The position numbers and the translations under genes were made by a program. A stretch of DNA of 26,677 nt from a virus, in the IMG/VR virus record IMGVR_UViG_3300011445_000548, positions 1-26,677 of that record; one strand, given 5' to 3'. The notes below the pieces were generated by a model. The model was not told where the DNA came from. It searched no databases and was given only the letters and a program-made list of their open reading frames with translations. Below are positions 17,748-23,985 of the stretch, piece after piece. Positions within the stretch are counted from its first letter, which is position 1. Each line of letters begins with the position of its first letter.

Positions 17748-17963
17748 CTATAGCATTGATGCAATTACTTTAATTGCAAAAATTCCGACGATCACGGCTA
17801 ACACTATCCACAAAATTGCAATTAGCCAAGGTGGAATTGTTACACCAAGTTGCTTCAAAATCACTACTACGATAGCTACAACTCCAGCTACTACGATGAT
17901 AAAGATCGCAAGCTGGATTAAAGAATAACCACCGAATGCTGCTTGGGCAAGTAGACTGAACAT
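17748..17963 (-). CDS. Small two-helix membrane protein, holin-like, 71 aa
   Basis: Two long hydrophobic helices (about residues 15-36, LIQLAIFIIVVAGVVAIVVV, and 46-69, LIAILWIVLAVIVGIFAIKV) are joined by a short KQLGVTIPP turn. I chose the ATG at 17963 because AAAGG lies eight bases upstream and because a terminator separates it from longer frames beginning upstream. Size and shape fit a holin or another small phage inner-membrane protein. No endolysin gene is adjacent, so the lysis role is only plausible. Confidence 0.7.
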   Translation of the reverse strand: MFSLLAQAAFGGYSLIQLAIFIIVVAGVVAIVVVILKQLGVTIPPWLIAILWIVLAVIVGIFAIKVIASML

Positions 17964-18001
17964 TGTAATTACCTTTCTCAAAAGTTTTCGAGAAACACTT
18001 G

Positions 18002-18051
18002 AGAAAAATAACCTGCCGCACTTGCTTCCTCGCGGGTACAAGTACGACAGG
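18002..18051 (-). terminator. Intrinsic terminator (minus strand only)
   Basis: On the minus strand CCTGTCGTACTTG (18051-18039) pairs with CAAGTGCGGCAGG (18024-18012) over 13 bp including two G-U pairs, followed by TTATTTTTCT. The wobbles would be A-C mismatches on the plus strand, which shows that selection acts on the minus-strand RNA. It lies between the 85-aa gene and the 71-aa membrane gene. Confidence 0.65.
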
Positions 18052-18055
18052 CGGG

Positions 18056-18065
18056 GTCTGCACAA
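18056..18065 (+). repeat. GTCTGCACAA word, opposite orientation
   Basis: Plus-strand copy of the repeated ten-base word, lying between two hairpins and not followed by a start codon. GGGG precedes it, as at 5569-5578. Confidence 0.35.
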
Positions 18066-18120
18066 AGAACCCTATTGTTTCTCGGTAATGATATAATTGG
18101 CTATCATTACCGAGTTGTGC
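18060..18120 (-). repeat. Perfect 13-bp inverted repeat with outer arms
   Basis: CTCGGTAATGATA (18081-18093) and TATCATTACCGAG (18102-18114) form a perfect stem around an eight-base loop. GCACAA (18060-18065) and TTGTGC (18115-18120) can pair outside it. It begins nine bases after the stop of the 85-aa gene. There is no T tract on the minus strand, so it may protect the 3' end or bind a protein rather than terminate alone. Confidence 0.6.
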
Positions 18121-18128
18121 AAAGATCG

Positions 18129-18386
18129 TTATTTCTTCTTTGCTTCTTTTTCCTTCTCAGCAGCTTGCTTTTCTTCCCGTTCTCGATCTTCCTTTGCGAA
18201 TTCGTCCGGCCCTTTCGTAACTATTCTTTTGAATCCTGCCGGATCATTTGGCAAATTACCGTAAGGATTTTCTTCCGTGATTTGTGATGTTGGAACTCCA
18301 ACGTAGGAACTCGCGCCGGGTTGATCGTATTGCGTTGGTTTTGTTGCTGCGTGTTCATGCTTGGTTTCTTTTTGGGTTTCGGTCAA
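18129..18386 (-). CDS. Small charged protein, 85 aa, TTG start
   Basis: I place the start at TTG 18386-18384 because AAGGAG lies seven bases upstream (AAGGAGAAAAGAATTG); the in-frame ATG at 18428 lies only eight bases from the previous stop and lacks such a site. The product is hydrophilic: a polar N-terminal half (TQYDQPGASSYVGVPTS), NPYGNLPNDPAGFKRIVTKG in the middle, and a Lys/Glu/Ala helix at the end (REEKQAAEKEKEAKKK). Family unknown. Confidence 0.65.
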   Translation of the reverse strand: MTETQKETKHEHAATKPTQYDQPGASSYVGVPTSQITEENPYGNLPNDPAGFKRIVTKGPDEFAKEDREREEKQAAEKEKEAKKK

Positions 18387-18435
18387 TTCTTTTCTCCTTA
18401 TTTTCAAGAAAGGGTGATGCAAAATCAACTAACAA

Positions 18436-18894
18436 TTACTTTTGATTTGAAAGTAAATGTTTCCAAGTTCGATTACACACTATTGAGTAGATACCACTTA
18501 TTCCAACACTGAATTCCTCAGCAAGTACACGAAGTAATTCACTTTCTTCCCAATACCTACGACGAATCTCGATTACTTGTTCCACTGTCAAAGATGACAC
18601 AGAACGTCCTTTCCTAAGCATGTCACCAGTATTGTCTTTTCTACTGCCTAAGAAAAGATGCGCAACATTTACACAAAGTGTATTATCACAAGTATGACAA
18701 ACTAATAAATTCTCATCAAAATCACCGTGTTTAAGCCAATAGGCATAACGATGTGCCTTTATATTTAATCCGCGTTCAAGGGAAAATATACCATAACCAT
18801 CATCATTACGGTAAGCAAGCCACTCCATGCAGCCTGTATTTGTTACTGGTCCAACTTTTTTCCAAAATCTCTGTTCTACCGTTAAGCGAGCCAT
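18436..18894 (-). CDS. HNH endonuclease (HNH_3 type), 152 aa
   Basis: Likely a homing endonuclease. The core is at residues 48-86: AHRYAYWLKHG, then LLVCHTCDNTLCVNVAHLFLGS, the usual 'C-H-x-C-D-N-x-x-C-x-N-x-x-H-L' signature of phage HNH_3 enzymes with metal-binding Cys/His. After it comes SLTVEQVIEIRRRY and a C-terminal helix-turn-helix (VLAEEFSVGISGIYSIVCNRTWKHL) for DNA recognition. It has its own GAGG about ten bases before the ATG and lies downstream of a terminator, as an independent cassette. It cuts DNA; target site unknown. Confidence 0.88.
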   Translation of the reverse strand: MARLTVEQRFWKKVGPVTNTGCMEWLAYRNDDGYGIFSLERGLNIKAHRYAYWLKHGDFDENLLVCHTCDNTLCVNVAHLFLGSRKDNTGDMLRKGRSVSSLTVEQVIEIRRRYWEESELLRVLAEEFSVGISGIYSIVCNRTWKHLLSNQK

Positions 18895-18934
18895 AAAATC
18901 AACCTCGTTTCCTTGTTAATTTCCGCAAAAATTG

Positions 18935-18978
18935 ACAAGAAAACGTCCACTTCGCATTCTTGCGGGAATGCGAAGTGG
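18935..18978 (-). terminator. Intrinsic terminator closing the accessory operon
   Basis: CCACTTCGCATTC (18947-18959) and GAATGCGAAGTGG (18966-18978) form a perfect 13-bp stem with a six-base loop; on the minus strand it is followed by ACGTTTTCTTGT. Flanking ACG (18943-18945) and CGT (18981-18983) can extend the stem past a small internal loop. It separates the exported-protein genes from the HNH gene. Confidence 0.75.
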
Positions 18979-19006
18979 CGCGTTGATAAGTCCAATTTAA
19001 TGGACA

Positions 19007-19255
19007 TTATTTCTTTGACTTCTCCTTAATATTTGGATGCTTTGCATAATACGCTTGCTTTCGGTATTCTTTAGCCGCTGCATACTTTTCTGCGGCGGTT
19101 AAAGGTTTGTGTAATGATCCAGAACAAGACCTACTAACTGTAGGTTGGGAATATACTGGTTGTCACCTTCCATTCCTGCAAATAACATTTGTAGCTGCGT
19201 CAGCAGCGGCAAGAAAGAAGATAACAAACATTAGAAATAAAGGGATCTTCAACAT
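19007..19255 (-). pseudogene. Small exported protein ORF with in-frame TGA
   Basis: From ATG 19255 (GGAGG then TCTGCACAA upstream) the frame encodes a signal peptide, MLKIPLFLMFVIFFLAAADA, then ATNVICRNGR and a TGA at 19165-19163 (30 aa). The same frame then stays open for 51 codons to TAA at 19009-19007, ending in a helix-like AEKYAAAKEYRKQAYYAKH and a Lys-rich tail. The second part has no ATG, GTG or TTG, so it could only be made by readthrough. Either this is a one-base loss of a Cys/Trp/Arg/Gly codon, a sequencing error, or recoding. A 6-bp hairpin (19129-19145) begins 18 bases after the TGA. A terminator follows the TAA. Confidence 0.6.
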
Positions 19256-19265
19256 TTGTGCAGAC
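19256..19265 (-). promoter_or_regulatory. GTCTGCACAA word before a start codon
   Basis: Directly against the ATG of the small exported ORF and overlapping its GGAGG ribosome site (GGAG then GTCTGCACAA). Same layout as at 5569-5578. Confidence 0.4.
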
Positions 19266-19279
19266 CTCCGAGTAAAGAA

Positions 19280-19588
19280 TTAGTTTCCAAAGAACGATTG
19301 CGAGGAAAACGATTGACTACTGAACGACTGTTGAAAGCCACCACCAAATCCACCGAATCCACCAAAGCTATTACCGAAGCAATGACTTTGCGGAATAACA
19401 AGAATTTGTGGACGTGAGCGGAAACTGAAATCGTCGAAACTTCGTGAGCGTTGAACAACAACTTCACGCCGAACATTGACAGAACGTGAAAATCCACCAA
19501 AACGTGGTGGACGTGGCCATGCTTGAATATCATTCGTAATTACGAATGACGCAAGCAAAGTAACAGCGAGAATGAAGAACTTCTTCAT
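19280..19588 (-). CDS. Exported Gly/Ser/Phe-rich small protein, 102 aa
   Basis: The ATG at 19588 has AAGGAG ten bases upstream and gives a classic signal peptide (MKKFFILAVTLLASFVITND, cleavage probably after IQA). The mature part is basic and aromatic: PRPPRFGGFSRS, an Arg/Ser stretch, one Cys, a Gly/Phe run (FGGFGGFGGGF), then SSQSFSSQSF repeats. It looks disordered or fibre-like and secreted or surface bound. I do not recognise a family. It follows the 303-aa cytochrome-like gene by 16 bases. Confidence 0.7.
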   Translation of the reverse strand: MKKFFILAVTLLASFVITNDIQAWPRPPRFGGFSRSVNVRREVVVQRSRSFDDFSFRSRPQILVIPQSHCFGNSFGGFGGFGGGFQQSFSSQSFSSQSFFGN

Positions 19589-19604
19589 AATGAGAAACTC
19601 CTTA

Positions 19605-20516
19605 TTACTGGTTGGGGTTAATTTGAGGTGCAGGTGGAACAACATCATTTTCTGGAAGTTGGGCGGCTACTGGTTGTGAAAGTTCCAGAAGTTCATTTAA
19701 TACTTCTCCTGCTTCGCCAGGAGTAAGACTCCCATCGGGAGGCATACGAACTTTCGGATCATTTGATTTGATTCTAATAATAGCTTCTCTGAAAATTTCA
19801 GGTGAAATAGCACGATCAAGAACTAATTCACCTTTTGGTTCAGTGAGGGTTGAACTATGACATTTCAGACAGCGTGATGAGATTACACTATTTGATTGAA
19901 GTTGTGTCTGTTGACCTTTTTGGAAATAAGGTGCTTGAATTGGTGATGAAGATTGTTGAGATTTACCGTCAGCTTGAATTGGAGAATTCGGATCAGAAGA
20001 TTGCTGTTGTTGATCGACTCTCCAATTTCCATTACTCTCTTGATAAATACGTAATGAAATAGAAGATCGCTGCGCAGGAGCAGATTGGGATAATCCAGCA
20101 GCTTCTAAGAGCTGAATTGCTGCAGCGCTTCTGATAAGAGGTTCGTTCAAATGAGATTGTAATTGAAGCTGCGTGCTGGCTAATTGATTATAACCGTTTA
20201 CTGCGAGTTGTGAACTCTGGATACTGGCACGGCTGAAATCAGCAGCTTGGCGAAATAACTCAGCAGGTGAAACCGAATACTGAGTCGATGCTTGTTGATA
20301 AGAATAGACTGTATTTCCTTGAGCAGCTATTGGTGCAGGATAAGAATTTTGCACAACTAAAATATTCGGTTGTGCAATTTGCGCAGCAGGTACATACTGA
20401 ACAACTGGTGCTCTATAATAAATGCAAGAGCTACCAAATCGACGACAACGATTACAAGCATCTGAAGTTGCAGATGAAACCAAAAGTAAAAGTAATGCGA
20501 GGATTGCAAGTTTCAT
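19605..20516 (-). CDS. Exported c-type cytochrome-like protein, 303 aa
   Basis: Signal peptide MKLAILALLLLLVSSATSDA, then a Cys cluster (CNRCRRFGSSC, residues 21-31), a long Gln/Ser/Ala-rich helical or disordered region (about 40-210), and a C-terminal cytochrome c domain with haem motif CLKCH (216-220) and probable axial Met in VRMPPDG (M258), followed by a helix LTPGEAGEVLNELLEL. This CxxCH...MPPDG layout is common in Planctomycetota cytochromes. Haem attachment would occur outside the cytoplasmic membrane. The ATG overlaps the TGA of the upstream HNH gene (ATGA) and has AAGGA. Unusual cargo for a phage. Confidence 0.8.
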   Translation of the reverse strand: MKLAILALLLLLVSSATSDACNRCRRFGSSCIYYRAPVVQYVPAAQIAQPNILVVQNSYPAPIAAQGNTVYSYQQASTQYSVSPAELFRQAADFSRASIQSSQLAVNGYNQLASTQLQLQSHLNEPLIRSAAAIQLLEAAGLSQSAPAQRSSISLRIYQESNGNWRVDQQQQSSDPNSPIQADGKSQQSSSPIQAPYFQKGQQTQLQSNSVISSRCLKCHSSTLTEPKGELVLDRAISPEIFREAIIRIKSNDPKVRMPPDGSLTPGEAGEVLNELLELSQPVAAQLPENDVVPPAPQINPNQ

Positions 20517-21091
20517 ATAAGTTCCTTATTTTCAGGAAGGACAACTAAATTTTGGTTACTACGCGCACGTCGCTTACCCAACCAATAGTCATTCACAGTC
20601 TGATATGAAATATCAAAGCGCAAAGCAACCGATCTTTGCGATTCACCATTCTCAACACATTTAATAATTTCTCTCACTTCTTCATCTGAAACAGTGCAAT
20701 TGGAATTAGCTTCACCATGACTATTTCTTAATCCAAGTTTGAAAGCGTGCTTATGATTTTCTCCATAAGTACACCACTCTAAATTAGATTTAGAATTGTT
20801 TTGTTTATTTCCATCTTTGTGATTAACTGTTAATTCAGGTTGAAATCCTGACACAAAAGCCATTGCCACAAGACGATGGACAAGGAAAAACTTTCGTGGA
20901 GAATTTAATACTCTTAATCCAACTCTTAGATATCCAGCATTATCTCGACTTGGACTCATTTGAGTCCACCATCTTTCGATCCCTCTTTTATTACTTCTTT
21001 TACTGCAAACGGTTCCATCACTCCCAACTATATAGTCAGGATAACCTTCGATGATCTTAAATTCAACTCCATCTACTTCTGGCAAATCCAC
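20513..21091 (-). CDS. HNH homing endonuclease with NUMOD4-like N-terminus, 192 aa
   Basis: Residues 9-45 look like NUMOD4 (EFKIIEGYPDYIVGSDGTVCSKR), followed by FFLVHRLVAMAFV (69-80) and the HNH core VNHKDGNKQNNSKSNLEWCT (89-108, His91 and Asn103 visible), then a C-terminal helix-turn-helix (VSDEEVREIIKCVENGESQR... VNDYWLGKRR) for DNA binding. The start is GTG at 21091 with AGGAGA upstream in the tail of the previous gene; the stop TGA overlaps the next ATG. It sits tightly between two cytochrome-like genes without breaking either, as free-standing homing endonucleases do. Confidence 0.88.
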   Translation of the reverse strand: MDLPEVDGVEFKIIEGYPDYIVGSDGTVCSKRSNKRGIERWWTQMSPSRDNAGYLRVGLRVLNSPRKFFLVHRLVAMAFVSGFQPELTVNHKDGNKQNNSKSNLEWCTYGENHKHAFKLGLRNSHGEANSNCTVSDEEVREIIKCVENGESQRSVALRFDISYQTVNDYWLGKRRARSNQNLVVLPENKELI

Positions 21092-21093
21092 AA

Positions 21094-22593
21094 TTAATTC
21101 TCCTGCTTTTTTCTGGTGAGACTTACTTGCAATGCCATATCAGCATATACATGCTCATAATCGCTTCTATTTACTGAAATTCCTGCTTTCAAACTTCCTA
21201 CTACTGGATCGACGGCTTCACCTTCTCCAATTACAAATTCATCAAGTGAGTGAAGTCCTAACTCCAAAGCTGCTTTCTGCGGACTCACAACATCATATCT
21301 ATAATTAGCATAGATTTCAGATATGTGATTACTTACCGCGACAACAGGTGATACTTCATCAGGATATGAGTCTTGCGTTATTTTATAAACAGCAGCTTTA
21401 TAATCACGTCTCGCTCTACCAAGTGGCGCGTCAGGAAGATCAGGTTGACCAGAATAAAGTCCGGCAAGTCTGTCAATAATTGCTTCTCTTGAATTATTAA
21501 CATCTACTAAATCGGTAAAGACATCAAGTTTAGAAGTAAGGAGAGTTTGAACGTCATTTGGCAACGGATGATAACCATCGAACGGACCATGACATCTAAT
21601 ACAAGAAATTGCTGGCTGTAGGTTTTTAGTGTGTGGTGCAGGAACTAAATGATCGGCAGCAATATCAGGAGGAACTGCATCTTGAAAATTCCCTTTATTA
21701 TCAAAGAGGGCAAAAACGTGCATTCCATTTGCTTTCTGCACAATCACTTCTCTCGCTTTATCTTGAAAGGCTAAAAGATTTCTAAGTGGATGAGCTTCAA
21801 CTTGAACATCATTATCTGAAATATCATGAGTAATTGTTGCAAGTGCTCCTCGACGACCTAATCCATACAAAATATCCGCCCGACGTGCTTTTGAAGTCAC
21901 ATTTGAACGGAAAATAGCAATCCTTTCATCACCACTTATTAACTTAGTTTGTTCTTCAAATACACCTAAACTAGCTAAAAATACTCCTTGCGGTGTTCTA
22001 TTCTTTTCTACAACTCTTTGAATTTGCAAAAATTCGTAATAAGCTCCACCTTCTAATGTCGAAAGAGCTTTAGCAATAAACCAATCTCCCCTGTATATGC
22101 CACCGGATGATAGGTTTAATCCAGCTAATGCTACTGCTTCTGGTTGTTTCAAATGTGGTCCGAGTATTGCAGCAGGTAATTTGCTCACCCCCAGGGTAGA
22201 TGATGAGATATGAAAATAAGAATCCTGTAATGCAAGTGAGTCCCACGTCTGAATTAACTTCGCTAATTGCTGTGGTGAAGGTGCAAGACGACGAAGATCA
22301 TACCGCAATAACCATCCGTTTGCACATTCAGCACCTAATTGAATTACTGACGAATGAGATACTGCGGTATTGATTGTGAAATTTATTGCAGCTATCCATC
22401 GCTTATCGCCAAATGAAGGTATCCATATATACCGTTGAAATGGTCGATCTGATGCTTGGATGAGAGCTAAATCCGCAAGCGCCCAACCCGTAGCATCAGC
22501 AGGCGTCGGTATTCTTGCTGGTGTTGGCTCCTGTGTAATTCCCGGTAAAACAAATAGCGCGCTCACTACAATTATTGTGCAGACCACTCTCAC
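21094..22593 (-). CDS. Exported c-type cytochrome domain protein, 499 aa
   Basis: GTG start with AAGGAG ten bases upstream; signal peptide MRVVCTIIVVSALFVLPGIT. Two parts follow. Residues 50-270 carry RYIWIPSF, WLLRYDLRRLAP and YRGDWFIAKAL, and 285-345 carry EVIVQKANGMHVFALFDNKG followed by AISCIRCHGPFD with one haem motif CIRCH (331-335). This order ('L-R-x-D-L', 'R-A-D-W-F', 'N-G-L-x-x-x-L-x-x-x-x-G', 'G-x-S-C-x-x-C-H') matches a group of large secreted cytochrome proteins I know mainly from Planctomycetota. No clear Met ligand is seen; His/other ligation possible. Role in the phage is unknown. Confidence 0.8.
   Translation of the reverse strand: MRVVCTIIVVSALFVLPGITQEPTPARIPTPADATGWALADLALIQASDRPFQRYIWIPSFGDKRWIAAINFTINTAVSHSSVIQLGAECANGWLLRYDLRRLAPSPQQLAKLIQTWDSLALQDSYFHISSSTLGVSKLPAAILGPHLKQPEAVALAGLNLSSGGIYRGDWFIAKALSTLEGGAYYEFLQIQRVVEKNRTPQGVFLASLGVFEEQTKLISGDERIAIFRSNVTSKARRADILYGLGRRGALATITHDISDNDVQVEAHPLRNLLAFQDKAREVIVQKANGMHVFALFDNKGNFQDAVPPDIAADHLVPAPHTKNLQPAISCIRCHGPFDGYHPLPNDVQTLLTSKLDVFTDLVDVNNSREAIIDRLAGLYSGQPDLPDAPLGRARRDYKAAVYKITQDSYPDEVSPVVAVSNHISEIYANYRYDVVSPQKAALELGLHSLDEFVIGEGEAVDPVVGSLKAGISVNRSDYEHVYADMALQVSLTRKKQEN
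22575..22584 (-). repeat. GTCTGCACAA word inside a signal-peptide coding start
   Basis: Here the word lies at codons 4-7 of the 499-aa cytochrome gene (GTC TGC ACA A), ten bases after the start codon rather than before it. Confidence 0.3.
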
Positions 22594-22607
22594 GATAAAA
22601 TATCTCC

Positions 22608-23300
22608 TTACATTAGTAACTCTCCGGCGCGAGGTTGTGAAGGAACTGAGTTGAAAAGATCAACAAACTGCTCTGCATTAATTCCCTTCTCTTGCATATT
22701 TGTTGAAGTTGAAGGTAAGAGTTGATCTCTGTCGAGACGGCAAGCTGTCATTAACTCCGAAATACTATTATTCAAATTGAGACTTACAGACTCAGCTAAT
22801 TGGTCGTCACCGCTAATTCGACTGATGCTCTGTTTGACGAGAACAGGGATATTAACGACGATTGTTCTGAGGGCGCTCTTGTCAATATCAATAGTAGAGG
22901 CGTCTTTAATAAGACGAGTTACTTGGTGAACTGTTTCAATAAGAGACTTGCTCTTTGATTCGATAGTAGCAATTGCTGTCATTACATTAGTAAGAATATT
23001 TTTATCAATTGCATTTCCAGAATTCAGATTTGCAACTTCAAGAAACTTATTTAATATTTGAATAGCCTTGAAATAGGATTCAGCTTGTTGAGTAAGAGCA
23101 TACCGAGCAATTGAAATTTCTCGATTCGCTTGGAATATATTTGCCTCATCTATATCTTGATGAAGATATAGGGTAAGATTCTCTTGTAAAGATTGCTCGA
23201 AATTAGATTCAATTGCTGTCATTGCATTTTCCACGATAATTGGAACTACTGAATTAATTACTGCCGGAGGGGTAAAAATGTCATGTTCGCCAATGCTCAT
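22608..23300 (-). CDS. Helical protein of unknown function, 230 aa
   Basis: First gene after the leader at 23548-23301 and 15 bases before the 499-aa cytochrome gene, so co-transcribed with it. Almost entirely helical with Ile/Val/Asn/Ser-rich heptad-like stretches (VINSVVPIIVENAMTAIESN, ILTNVMTAIATIESKSKSLI) and no membrane helix or catalytic motif. No good Shine-Dalgarno precedes the ATG at 23300, so the true start is uncertain. Could be a structural, regulatory or terminase-small-like protein, but I see no HTH; function unknown. Confidence 0.65.
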   Translation of the reverse strand: MSIGEHDIFTPPAVINSVVPIIVENAMTAIESNFEQSLQENLTLYLHQDIDEANIFQANREISIARYALTQQAESYFKAIQILNKFLEVANLNSGNAIDKNILTNVMTAIATIESKSKSLIETVHQVTRLIKDASTIDIDKSALRTIVVNIPVLVKQSISRISGDDQLAESVSLNLNNSISELMTACRLDRDQLLPSTSTNMQEKGINAEQFVDLFNSVPSQPRAGELLM

Positions 23301-23438
23301 TGTACGCTGCCGAGAGGTGCAAAAGGAAGTGTATGTGGGGCCGGAATGTCTGGAAAGTGCATGTGCGTAACGGGTTAGGACGACAGAATTTTGCTGATGG
23401 ACAACGCTGGCGACGTGAAAAATGCAAAAGTGTTCACT

Positions 23439-23483
23439 TCATACGAGAGTTGAACAGGTTTTTGAATAGTTGCAGAGTTTCAT
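23439..23483 (-). CDS. Possible 14-aa leader peptide
   Basis: ATG at 23483 with GAGGG seven bases upstream encodes MKLCNYSKTCSTLV and stops at TGA. It lies in the 5' leader of the accessory operon, and its start lies within a 10-bp inverted repeat. No homologue is claimed; it may be a translated leader. Confidence 0.25.
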   Translation of the reverse strand: MKLCNYSKTCSTLV

Positions 23484-23502
23484 GGCATTACCCTCTGCAA
23501 CT
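23468..23502 (-). repeat. 10-bp inverted repeat in operon leader
   Basis: AGTTGCAGAG and CTCTGCAACT form a perfect 10-bp stem with a 15-base loop. On the minus strand the loop holds GGTAATGCCATGAAA, so folding would bury part of the GAGGG ribosome site of the mini-ORF. Confidence 0.5.
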
Positions 23503-23519
23503 CAAAATGTATGTGTAGT

Positions 23520-23548
23520 TTTATAGTAATGCACTACACAACTTTTAA
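23520..23548 (-). promoter_or_regulatory. Sigma70-like promoter with operator-like inverted repeat
   Basis: On the minus strand TTAAAA (23548-23543) and TATAAA (23525-23520) are 17 bases apart, close to TTGACA/TATAAT. An inverted repeat, TGTGTAGT (23540-23533) and ACTACACA (23519-23512), brackets the -10 box, where a repressor could bind. It would drive the accessory operon starting at 23300. Confidence 0.5.
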
Positions 23549-23615
23549 TTGATTGTGCCGGTGGTGGAAAATTGGTGTAAAAATGGTTCCCGTAAGTAGA
23601 GTGATGGGAGCACTT

Positions 23616-23652
23616 AAAGAAAAAGGCCGGGAGTGCGTAAACACTCCCGGCC
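23616..23652 (-). terminator. Strong intrinsic terminator
   Basis: Perfect 11-bp GC-rich stem (GGCCGGGAGTG at 23625-23635, CACTCCCGGCC at 23642-23652), six-base loop, and on the minus strand TTTTTCTTTAAG immediately after. It lies 12 bases past the stop of the 105-aa gene. Confidence 0.88.
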
Positions 23653-23663
23653 TGTCTGAACAA

Positions 23664-23981
23664 TTACCATATTTCGCTGGCGGAAACTGGTTTGATTTCA
23701 TGCGCGAATAATTCGCGCAATTCGTTTTTACGCTTTTCGCGCTGAAGCATGACATAGCGAAACATTTGCTCCGCTCCGCGTTTCATGCCTGCAAGGTATG
23801 CGAACACTGAAGCACAATTGCCGACGAATATCAATTCGTCAGTTTCATCAGACCACAATTCGTAAAGCCATTTATCGGATGGCTTGTGGCCTTTGTCTCG
23901 CACAAGCTTGAACCCACAAGCGGTTGCACGCGTTTCAAGATCATCACCACGTTCCCAATTACTGACGGCGATTGTTGTCAT
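23664..23981 (-). CDS. Small protein of unknown function, 105 aa
   Basis: ATG at 23981 with AGGAG nine bases upstream (TAGGAGAATAGAAGC); the stop of the previous gene lies inside this leader. Begins MTTIAVSNWERGDDLE and has an alpha/beta look with WLYELWSDETDELIFVG followed by basic helices (LQREKRKNELRELFAHE). No recognisable domain. Last gene of its transcription unit, followed by a strong terminator. Confidence 0.7.
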   Translation of the reverse strand: MTTIAVSNWERGDDLETRATACGFKLVRDKGHKPSDKWLYELWSDETDELIFVGNCASVFAYLAGMKRGAEQMFRYVMLQREKRKNELRELFAHEIKPVSASEIW

Positions 23982-23985
23982 GCTT

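Larger units (their letters stand above)
23301..23663. other. Non-coding leader/intergenic region
   Basis: It holds the terminator of the upstream genes (23616-23652), the promoter, the inverted repeats and mini-ORF described separately, and about 130 bases (23301-23438) in which I see no further signal. GCATTAC (23485-23491) and GTAATGC (23526-23532) can also pair, giving interleaved stems. Small plus-strand frames here lack any sign of being genes. Confidence 0.6.

Noticed and set aside
17748-18065. Longer 105-aa form of the small membrane protein
   Set aside because: The extra N-terminal part would be read through the terminator hairpin and lacks a ribosome site; ATG 17963 has one.
22608-23300. 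Small terminase subunit
   Set aside because: The 230-aa helical protein has no helix-turn-helix I can recognise and is far from terL, so I left its function open.
23300-23518. A 72-codon plus-strand frame in the leader region
   Set aside because: No ATG with ribosome site, unlikely composition, and it overlaps the promoter and hairpins of the minus-strand operon.
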